DNA from: Euonymus europaeus
Taxonomy: Eukaryota > Streptophyta > Magnoliopsida > Celastrales > Celastraceae
DNA length: 64,000 bases
Direction of reading: 5' to 3'
Assembly: GCA_963580455.1 (NCBI GenBank)
Contig: OY756963.1
Span: 20,169,555-20,233,554, forward strand
Below are positions 48,701 through 60,700 of this stretch, in pieces. Position 1 is the stretch's first letter. Each line of letters begins with the position of its first letter. Both the position numbers and the translations under genes were made by a program. Under the pieces are notes generated by a model. That model was not told the DNA's origin. It saw only the letters and a program-made list of their open reading frames with translations, and made no database searches.

Positions 48701-51700
48701 TTTTAAATGATTTTTTCGCAACATATCTTCAATTGGTGCTACGCCTAGTCCTACTTTAGATATAATAATCTCATTTCTTATCCTATCTTCCTTCGTGTGG
48801 CCGTCCAACTAGTCACTCTCATTTATGCTACATGCATTTGTTGGATATGTTGTCTCTTAATAGTCCAATGCTCAGAACCATACATCATCGTGGGTCGTGT
48901 AGCCGACCTATAGAATTTTTCCTTTCTTAAAAGAATCTTTCGGTCACAAAAGCATTTTATGCCAATATTTCTATGGAACCATAAAGATTCCAGTCTGAAA
49001 TTCAGTGTCATGGGTTGTTATTTATGCTTTGATGCATAGTCTTTTTTTTTTCATGTTAGGTTTTATTAAATCAAGTTTTTTGGCAAAATTTCGGTTTGCT
49101 GAAAAACGTCTTAGTTTGGTGTGTTGGGTAATATCTAAAGAATTGCTTAGTTATTTGTTATGAATTTCTAGTAGTTGGTTAGTCCTGTTAAAAGGTTTTT
49201 ATTACTTAGTTCTTAAGTAGTTGGTTAAATTAAAGGTTTTACTAGTTAGTTTCTTACTAGGAATTACTGTCCTTACATAAAGCTAAGATTCTACCAGATT
49301 AGACTCCTGTATTCTCTGTTTATTATCAATGATTTTGACAATAAATTTTGAGGTTTTAATTAGAGGCATGTATGTGTAGAGTTTCTCTTTTTTTCTTCTT
49401 CCTTCCTTTCATTCTCGCCATAGTAATCCCGTACTTAACTAGAGAGTACCCTTCAATGATTCTTGAAATTGATATTTGTTTTTTTTCTTCTTTCTCATAT
49501 TGAATATTTTGTTCTTTAATGTGCCACTTAAATGCAGGTATTACATCTTCAAGGAAGGGACAACAATGCCGAAGCCCTCATTCTGGATTCTATAAGGATA
49601 CTAGAGGTGTGAAGAGGTTACTTAGACTGTTGTTTTGGATGTTTAATGATCTTGGTCTTACAACCAAGTCTTGTTTACCATATAGGAAGATGGTCAAGGG
49701 TACTCAACACTCTGCATCAAGAGAATGGAATATCTTGCTCAGGTTCCACTTCTCCTGTAGTCCTGCTTTTAAACAAAATTGCCAATTCAATTGGATCTAC
49801 TGACCTGTTTTGTGAGGGCGAATATATTCATTTAAGCACACTCCAACAACTATTCCAAAGTCAAGTATCAATTTTATCACGTTGTGTTCTCTTACTCTAA
49901 GATGCCAGACTGAAAAATGTCAAATAGTATTGAAGGTCCACGTCAGTAATTCTGTGTACAATTATATGTGTTAGGATTGTGGTTGTTTAACCCTTTTCGG
50001 TAATTTCACTGCACAACAAAACATTTCACTTGGCATGACTGGATAGCCTAGGTCACACTTTAGGATAGTTTACAGGATTAGGGTGGGTCAACAGCACGTT
50101 TCATAGAGTCAACCAGAGCGTCATGTTGTTGGAGAATGTTCTTACTCAATGGTGCTACCTCTGAACCGTTTGGGGAGAGGTGGGCAGGTGGATTTCATAG
50201 GTCCCCATTTTCTAGGATAACTTGAGATCCTGCTATTTAGTATATGGAAAGAATCTTTTAGGGATGGAACTGATCTATTACTTAATTCTTGGTGTTCTGT
50301 AATGTTGAGACTGGAGTATTGAGTCAGCAAATTTCATTGAAGTTGTCAGTAAAAGATCCACATATGGTCAGTTCTTATTCTTAATAACCATTTTCTGTAG
50401 TTTTGCAATATAACTTTGATTTTTGAGTGCTTATTCATGTAATGCACAAAGATGCATTGTTACATCCCCTTTGTGCCCTACAACTGTATAATGTGCCATA
50501 TAACAATTTATGGCTGTGCCATTCTAATGAAGTCATGCCTTTTCAGTTAATGTGGTTGCTCACTTTTATTGTCTTGTATTGATGTATATAATTATCCTTG
50601 GTACCTTTTTGCAGATATATTTAAAATCCAATCGTTTGGCAGAGGCCGAGAATGTACAGAGAAAGATTCTGCATATTTTGGAAATATCAAAGGTTGATGT
50701 TAAATTACCTTGTTTTATAATGTTGTATATCTTTGAATTTTCTAGGATGATACTAAGATGATACAGCTATAGACTTTTCTTGCTTTCTGCTTACTTGTTT
50801 TTATTCCACGGACTGGTAGCATTTCGACTAAAAAGAGTTTCTATTAACATATGTGATGGAGTTAGAATTCTTTGGAAAAGTAATATTTAGCTGCTTTTTC
50901 TTGTTCGTGACAGTGGTTGTTTTTTTCAACTCTCTTTTTATCGGATGGATGTAGAGGAAAATATAAGTTCTTCACCTACCTGTTTAATTCATCTTACTTT
51001 TATGTCAGAATCACCATGAATATAAAATGAAACGGACATTAAATGTTGGTAAAATACAAGCAAGTCAATGTACCCAGTCCGAATTTGTCTGCCATGTCAA
51101 ATAATAGCAATGGAGTATCAGTTAAAAACTTAGCAAATAATTATTTTTCTTGTAAATTTAAAAATTAAACCAATTAATTTTGTTTCCTATTATTGGGATT
51201 TGGGTGATACTCTTTTTTATTGGTATTTGTTACCTTTTGTATTAGAGCATTCATTGTACTCTATCGAGCTTTTGTGTACGTGTGTTGTGTTTGCTGGTTC
51301 ACTACAAACTGTACCAATGGATATTCTGTATCTTTATTTCTCAATTTAAGTACAGGAATTTATTCATGGATTCTTATGTGTGTGTGCATGTGCATATGTG
51401 TTTGGTCACACAAGGTATACATATCACTCTCGTTTGATATATCCATATATTTTCTCTGCTACAATCAATAATTTTGAGTTGAAATGTTCCAATAGTCCAA
51501 TGTCCTGAGAATTCTGAATAAATTTTGTATTTCTGTGTAACGTAACCTTCAATGGTATTTGATGTTATGGCCTTTTCATAACAATTTCCTATTCCTAATG
51601 TCATCATTAAGTTCTTATCTTTCTAGATATCTTATAAAATAGGGATGGGACTCTTTGGACACTGTAATATTTGCTGAAAGACAGGCATTAACATTAGAAG

Positions 51701-54700
51701 CAGTTGGGAACTTGGATGAAGCACAGGAACTTCTTGAGAGGTGAAAATTCGTGAAATTAGTGGTAATTACACAGTAATTTGAGAAATCCTGGAATGTCCA
51801 ACCTTATAATTTTTCTTTGCAGGTGTCTTCATGCTCGCAAAAGTTTGCTTCATGAGGACCACATTCAGGTTTGCTGGTTTGGGGCACATAAAACTATGAC
51901 GAGTCGATGAGAAACAAATAACTATTGATTGCATGATTTATTTAATTTATGCATGCTTTCTTTTCGAGTTTTTATCTTTACTTGTGTTCAAGATACCCTC
52001 GTTTTTTCTCTTTTCCTGGGGCTGACCCTGATCTTGAGGACATTTGTTAGGTTTTGAAGCTGTTTCGGCCTTAAAGTAAAACTCAGGACAAACTACGTTT
52101 ATTGGCCTGGTTAAATCATAAGTCTGATGTCTTTCTCTGCTAATTCAATAATACCTCTACCTTCTCATACGTGCTAAACAGAAGGAAATATCAATATGGG
52201 GATTAGTGGTAAAAAAATTGAAATTATGCTTTCTGGTTGGAGGAGAAATTAGGTTCTAAAGCTGGTAGATTAGCTGTGAAGAAAAGTACCGTCTCATATC
52301 TGCCAGGCCGCATTCTTTCTGATGTTTGTCTTCTCCATGCCAAAAAACAGTGGCCCCAAGATTGGAATCTGTCTAAAATAAATCCCTAATTGTAGAGTTG
52401 GGGAAAAAAGAGAAATTGCCATCAAATGCTTCTTTATTTGATGATATTCCAGAGTATGATGGACTACTTGTTCTTTTTTAATCATGACTAACATTATATC
52501 TCAGATGTTTCGAACTCTAGATAATTGAGAAATATCTGGTTGTTTCAACTTTCAATCTAGTTTTGGTCTTGAATGTCTGCACAAAAAACTTCCTTAAAGC
52601 TCTGCTTTCCTGTTCATGTTTTTGTTTCTGATTGTAATCATTGCCAAGGAAAAAAAGAGGTAGCATACATATCCAACTAGACTTCTCTTCTTTCTCCACG
52701 AGCAGATTGGTGGAAACATGCTTCACATTGCTCGTGTGGCAATGCTAAAAGCCAACAAATTAATGAAGATGCAAACTTCTGAAGCAATTGCTGAGCTTGA
52801 TAAGGCAAAGGATCTGTTGTGCAATGCATATAGGTTTGTTTTCTTAATTCAAAATTAGCCATCCTGAAAAACAATTGTAACTGCTCGAATCAAATTCAAA
52901 GGGAATAAATCATCTAATAGTAATTTTCTTCTGAGGTTTACATATATTTCATTTTTTGTGTTATTTTTCTTATTTAGTTTCATCGATGCTTTGCATCTGC
53001 TTACTTGAAGATCAGTGTCTATGGATTTCTGGTTAATAATGACTAAGAATTTTACTTCAGAATATTGCTTCAAGTAAAAAATCCCGTGCTACACAGAACA
53101 AAGGAGCAGTTTATAACTTTCTAAATGATGAGAGAATAGTACATTTCTGTATCCTAATTTATTCAATGTTTAAATATTGAAAGAAACTAATAGTACTAAA
53201 CTAATATTTTTTAAGTTGAAGGCTATTGAGTCAGTTTTCCAAGTATGCTTATAGTTCAAGATTTAGACCGAAAAATTGATGAAGCTCCTTTCCCCTTTTA
53301 CCTTAGGTATTAAAGCTGCAATGGTGCCACTCTTGATAGTTGATACTAAAATGGTAGGCTAACTACCAAAGTAGTAAAGTCTTTTGGTGTTATTGTAGAT
53401 ATCTGGGCTCAAATCTCACATTCACTAGGTTTTCTTGCCTAATAGGAGGGGAAGGCTACCTTCCATTAAAGAGGAAAAAAATAAAAAGAAATGCTTGCTT
53501 ATTTTGGACGTATTCCTTTATGTCGGTCAGAAGTTCAATGGAATCACTTGATAGTACTAAATTAATGTTTAAGAAAATTGATGAGTTTGTGACGCATTAG
53601 TTTAGGATGTACAGAATTGGATAATTCAAGATAAAAAAATTAGTGGGATTACATATCCCCAAAAGGGATTCTTGGATTGCTGAAGTTCCTTGATGTAATG
53701 AATTATGTAGGCCTAGTGGTAGAGTTGCCGGAGTGCAATCTAGAGGTCGCACAACAATTCCTGAAAACAGCTTCTCCACATATTATGTGGGGAGTTGTTT
53801 ACCTTTTACCTAGTGATTGCTGTAGTTGGCGGGCTATAAGTTTCTTGAAATGTTGGTGAGTGAATGTCAGTGGACAAGCTCTTACATAAAACTTCTAGAC
53901 TGTGTTGGCGGTTTCATGGGTGGGCAGGGTTGGCATTGTTGTTGGGGCTTTGATGTGTTGAACAGCATATGGAAGCCAAAACTCAGTTGAAATGTTTGTT
54001 CAAGCTCTATGGGTTCCAGAAGTAGTCGTGCATGCCTCTTCGTTGTTATCGTTTCTGCATGGATGGATGATTTTAGTTGCTGCGTTTGACAGCTTGTAGT
54101 ACAAATCAAACTTCCTTGCAAGCTAGAGCTACAATTTTTAGAATTTTATAGTTCAGATCCATAACTAGTCCTTTGCTTAGGAAAGTAGAGGGCTCCGATA
54201 GTCACTACTTGTGTGGTGGCTGTTTCTTTAGATAATCTTTATGGAACATTTAGAGAGAAGTTCGTGTGGAGCAACCTTTTGATTGTATTGGAGGCTTCTC
54301 GTTACATTTGCCAACCCCTCCCCAACCAACTTCTTCAAATAAATGGAACAGAATAGCATTACTTGTAATTTGAGTGGAACTACCATGCCCAGATTGTTGT
54401 TTCTTGGTTGTCGCTTTGCGTTTTCTATTTATTCTTTTTTACTTGAGTATTACTTCTAGCTATCCCCTGCCTCATTTTTTATTAGCAGCTTTTTAATTTG
54501 AATCACATATCTAGTCTGAACCCTAAACATATATATACACATTTTATTCTCCTTGGTCTTCTTCCAGGATGTGTCAATCTTTTGTCTAGTTAGTGACAGA
54601 TTACATCATTATAGCAGGCTTAGTTTTTAGCTTTTCGGATATTTCTCTAATAGAACCCATCTGTCTGGTGTGTCGTAACAAAGAGTGGTCACGTGTATTA

Positions 54701-57700
54701 TTGAATGACAGGATAGCAAGGCAGGTTCTGAATAAGGTGGCAAAACAAAAAGGCAACAGCCAAATTTACGGAGGACCTGGAGAAGCTAGAAGGGATGGCC
54801 ATGTGGCATTGGTCATACTGGTCAGTTATCTTTTCTTGTGGTTGCACCCCATTGGTGGTTTAATAAAATTTCGTTTTGCATTAAAAACAGTGAGCAAACC
54901 ATTTTTTTTTTTACAAATTTCCCTTTCAAAATTCAAGGATGTCCTGGCCCTATGAATGATTTATTGTCAGAAAAGCTGCACTTTGATTCGGAGGATCTGT
55001 TTTTATTTGTTTTAGTTATGTCCCACGAATTCTTTTTACAGGCAAGTTAATTGGGGAGGGGGGACTTGAACCTATATCCCATTAGTTGTAGAAGTGGGTG
55101 TCTGACCAAGTGGTGAACCCCAATGTCCCAGGAATATTTAATGCTTTTTTTTAGTGTGGTTCAGTTCCCTTCATGACTGTACCAACTCATCTTTGCTTCT
55201 GCAAAACTCTACATGCAATTATCTTTTTAACTTTTTGGTGGTTGACAATGATATGACTGAAGATTTATTCCTTCTCTCAATATCTTTCACATTTTTAAGA
55301 AGCGTTTGACTCTCCAAAATCAGAGTTCTATGAAAATTTGATGAAGTGGAAGCCTTACTATTAATATCTCTGCTTCTCAGAGCAATTACTTCGTTGGGGT
55401 TAATACTAAGTAGTATAAGAATGTACTTCGTTGGGGTTAATACTAAGTAGTATAAGAATGTTGTACTATTAGTTTTCCAATCCTTAAATGTAGAGCCATC
55501 TTTTAGCAGCTGAAGCAATCTCTGGACTAGGGGTCAACTTGGCTATAGCAATATCATCCCCTTTTGGTTCTACTAATGATATACAATCACTTGCTGATTT
55601 CTTAGGATGTGAGGTATGTTCTCTGCCCCTATACAATGCCGGACTTCCCATAGGTGTGAAACATAAGAATCTTGGTATTTGGAATGGTATTGTTCCAAGG
55701 TTCAATTGAAAACTCTGGTTGGAAAGGAGATAGCCTCTCAAGTGCAGGTAGACATACCCTAATCAAAAGTAAACTATTCAACCTCCTTATGTACACGATG
55801 TTACATACTCTTCCCTATTCCTGCTGCTTATGCTACAATTAGTCAAGCAATCAAATACAGGTTTCTTTGGGGAGACTCTTTGGATAAAAAGAAGATATCG
55901 ACTTATAAACTGGAAATCATTCCTAGAGATTTGGGAGGCCTTGGCTTATCTTCTCTTGTTTTCAATAGAGTTTTCTCCTTGGCAGCTTTGGAAGTTTAAT
56001 AACAAGAAGGAGCACCTAGGGTGGAAAGTCATATTGCTAAGTATGGAATGCACAAAAACGGTTTGATTTCTAAGCAAAGAAGAGAAGCCTGTAAAACTGG
56101 GGTCTGGAGTTATCTTAGAAGTGGATTCTTTTGTGTGGTTCTGTGATGCTACTTATCACACAAATGCTAATCCTGCTACGGATGATAAACTCTTCCGGAC
56201 TCGAAAAGAATTATGTTTTCAAGGAATTAAGACCAATTTTCACCTTGATAATACTTTGTTTCCTTGTCAGATGTCTGAAGGTCCAAAGCTCAACCAAACA
56301 TGCTGTCTTAGCTTCTAGTGAAGGGGTTATCTGTAGCCAGTAGATATTGTCTTTGTCAAGAACAAAGTATGACAATAAAACACTTTCTTCTTCACTGCTG
56401 TTGGACTAGGAATGTATGCGTGTTGACTCTGAATTATTGGGAGTTCCACAGTACTTTTGCTTGTGCTGTTGGCAAATGCTGCTTACCTAGAGTATTTAGC
56501 CTTAGCTATAGCCAAGAGGTACATCATTCAATTGTTTCCTGTGCCTATCATCTGGTTGGCTTGAAATAAACAACTAAATCTTCTACTCCAAATAATCTCA
56601 GTAGATGCTTTTGTAATAAATTGTTTAATTGTTTTATGTATTTGTCTTCTCTGCGCTGTAAAATAGAGTAACAGAAATAGCAAAGCAATGACTAGAAGGC
56701 GTGAAAATGAAATAGGGATGAGATATTCGACTCTATGGAGTCTCTAGGGAAAACCGCTAAAATTCTGTACCATTACTACAAAACAGCTGCTTGTGAAGAG
56801 CTGTAAATACTTTTTATATTAGATTTAAAATAGTTCACCTAATCTCAACCGCTAGACACTAGTGCTAAACAAATTATAAAGAATTATAGCCACCCAAACT
56901 CATTACGAGTCAACCTAGCTAGATGACTTAAAAAAAACTACTAACCCTAAGGTAAAATAAATCAAGGAAAATAACAGGCAACATAAAAAAAAAAAATTAT
57001 GACAGTAAACCTTTTCTGTTCATGCTACAGAAGTAACAGAACATGGACAGTAGCTTCAATTCTCGTGCATCAAACTTACAGTCCATGGTTACTGTTCACT
57101 GTCTGAGAACGAACTCTGTGCTATGCAAGAAGCCCTAAAAACGTGGATCAAGAAAGCTGTCCTACATTAGTTGAATTAGAAAATCATATCCATTTCATTT
57201 TCCATTGACAAGGGGTTAGTGTTGCCTGATATTGCTTTGTTTCAGTCTTGTAAGCCGTTAGGTTGCTCCAAGTTAGATGGGTGGCATACAAAGCTTGGGT
57301 GTACATTATTGAATACAGAGAATTAGACTGCAGAGGTTCTTCTCTGTTAACTAAGAGAAGACCTAATTTTCTCATTATATATCAACTATACATGCTTTAG
57401 GTAAATACCAAGGTACCCTTGTATTACAAGACCCCCCCTCAAGATGGAGCATGAATATCCATCATGCCCAGCTTGCCAAGAAGAGAATGAAACGTCTTTG
57501 CATCGAGCCCTTTAGTGAAAATATCAGCTAATTGATCACTGGAGGGCACAAAAGGAATACAAAGCTGTCCAGATCGAATCTTCTCTTCAATAAAGCTTCG
57601 ATCAAGTTCAATGTGCTTTGTTCTGTCATGAAGAACTGGGTTGTTGGCAATGCTTATAGCAGCCTTGTTGTCACAGTAGAGACGAAGAGGTTGATCAGAA

Positions 57701-60700
57701 GTAGAACCAAGGTCACACATCAACTTCTGAAGCCATAAAAGTTCCTCCACACCATGGGCCATAGACCGATACTCAGCCTCAGCACTAGACCGAGCCACAA
57801 CACCCTGTTTCTTACTCCTCCAAGCAACTAAATTATCGCCAATGAAGAAACAATAACCAGAAGTGGATCGGCGATCAATGGGACAACCAGCCCAGTCCGC
57901 ATCAGTATAGGCTTCAATATTTAGATGATCATTCTTAGAAAACAATAAGCCTTTACCAGGAGCTGCTTTCAAATAACGAAGAATTCGATAGGCAGCCTCC
58001 ATATGAGGTTCTTGAGGAGAATGCATAAAACGACAGACAATACCCACAGCATATGCAATATCAGGACGAGTATATGATAAATAAATCAGTTTACCAACAA
58101 GCCGTTGATACCGCTCCTTATCAACTTCCTTGCCCACCTTACGGCCAAGACGATGATTAACTTCAATAGGAGTGTCACTAGGCTTGCAACTCAGCATACC
58201 TGTCTCCTGTAAGAGATCCAGAACATATTTTCTTTGAGAGATGAAGATCCCTGCAGTTGATCTTGCTACTTCAACATCTAAGAAGTATCGGAGAGGCCCC
58301 AAGTCTTTAATTCCGAACTCCGTGGCCAAGACTTTCTTGATCTTGACTTCTTCCACTGGATTGTTCCCAGTAAGAATGATGTCATCCACATATACAATAA
58401 GAATAGTAATTTTTCCATCCACCCATTTGGTGAATAATGTGTGTTCACTCTCACTCTGAATATATCCAGCAAGACATAAAACCTGACGGAATCGCTCAAA
58501 CCAAGCCCGTGGCGATTGTTTGAGGCCATAAAGAGCCTTCTTAAATTTACAAACTTTACCCGCAGTCTTTACACACTCAAAGCCCGGAGGAATAGCCATA
58601 TACACCTTTTTACGAAGAAGACCATGAAGAAAAGCATTTTTAACATCCAGCTGACTCAGATTCCACCCCAGATTAGCAGCACAAGAAAGAATGACTCGAA
58701 TGGAATTCATCTTGGCAACAGGGGCAAAAGTTTCAGCATAATCAATGCCATAAGTCTGAGTAAAGCCTTTCGCCACTAATCGAGCCTTCAAACGCTCAAT
58801 AGAACCATCAGCCATGTATTTAACGATATACACCCATTTACAGCCCACCAATCGTTTCCCTGGAGGAAGAGTGGTCAATTCCCATGTTCCATTTTTCTTT
58901 AAAGCTTGCATTTCTTCTGTCATGGCCAGTCTCCATTGATTATCAGCCATGGCATCCCTCCAATTCTGTGGAACAGAAGTCATAGAAACAGACGAGACAA
59001 AGGCTCGATATGGAGAAGATAATCTATCATAGGAAACAAAGTTAGAAATAGGGTGCACTGTACAAGACCGTACACCCTTTCTAAGAGCAATAGAAAGATT
59101 AGAGGAATCAGGGACTGAAGGAGAATAGATGTTACCAGTAGCAGGTGTAGTGGTGGAAGCTGACTCAGGGTGTATTGATTGGCTAGGTAGAGTAAGTAGA
59201 GCAGGTGGCAAGATGGAAGGCTTCTTCCGAGAATATTGTAACAAATCATCCTTTTGCAGTCGCATAGGAGTCTGATATACTGGATGATCATCACTAGAAG
59301 GATCTTCATCACTGGTTGGTTTATCCAATTCACTAACAGGAATCCGAGGTGTACCAGCTATATGGGAATCAGGCGACAAACTCAACATGGAGTCAAACTA
59401 AGCTGAAGGCTCACACCCGAGGGACATTTCCGAAGAAAGAGGAGCTGAAAAATAGGGCTCCCAGTCACGAAAGGTGACATCCATACAAACAAAGACCTTT
59501 CGCGTGGGAGGATGATAGCATTTATACCCCTTTTGCGTCGCAGAATAACCAATGAAGATACATTTGATAGACCGAGGCTCCAACTTCCGCAGATTGGGGC
59601 GATGTTCATGGACAAAACACACACAACCAAAGATCTTGGGAGGAACACGATGTAAACTGGTGCCTTGGAGCAAATCTAAAGGGGCCTTGAAGGATAAGGT
59701 TCGTAAAGGCATCCGATTAATAAGATAGGCAGCAACAAGGACTGCATCACCCCAATAGGACTTAGGAACATTCATGGTGAACAGCAAGGCACGTGTAACC
59801 TCCAAAAGATGTCGGTTCTTCCGTTCAGCAACACCATTTTGAGCTGGAGTATACACACAACTTGTTTGATGAACAATACCATCATCTGTCAGATAAGAAC
59901 TAAAGCCACCATTCACATATTCACCACCATTGTCACTACGCAAGACCTTGACCTTGGCTGAAAATTGTGTAGACACTAGTTTGTGAAACCGCTTAAAACA
60001 TACAAACACATCACTTTTAGACTGGAGCAAATACGCCCAAGTAGTGCGACTATAACAATCAATAAAAGTCACAAACCAACGATAACCATTCAAAGACAAA
60101 ACTTCACTAGGTCCCCAAACATCAGAATGTATAATCATAAAAGGTTCAGTACTTTTACTATCCACTGAAGGATAAAAAGTTCGAGTGTGCTTGGCAAACT
60201 CACAAGCATCACACACTAATGTATCAAAAACAACTTGAGAAAATAAAGTTGGGTACATTCTCTTCAAGACAACAAAAGATGGATGACCCAAACGCCGATG
60301 CAGAAGCATAATAGAGGCTGCAGAAGAAGGGGCAGCTGCAGCAACAAGGCCTAAAGGACCAAACACTGGAGAAACTGATGGAGGCTCAGCCAAATAATAC
60401 AACCCGTCCCGAACTCTACCATAGCCAATCGTTTCCCCTGTTTTCAGCTCCTGAAAGACACAATAGGAAGAAAAGAAAGTGACTTTACAATTAAGATCTT
60501 TAGTAATAGTACTAATGGAAATAAGATTACTAGGAAAACTAGGCACATGAATGGTAGAATTTAGCTTAAGAGTAGGAGTACAAGTTATAGAACCCTGACC
60601 GGAGATGGAAGAAAAAAAACCATCAGCTATTCGAACCTTGTCCCTACCTGAAGAAGGACAGTAGGTGACAAATTTGCTAGAGATACCAGTCATATGATCC

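Noticed and set aside
57532..58779. Plus-strand frames in the 57-60 kb region
   Set aside because: They are antisense to the Copia RT and RNase H coding part.
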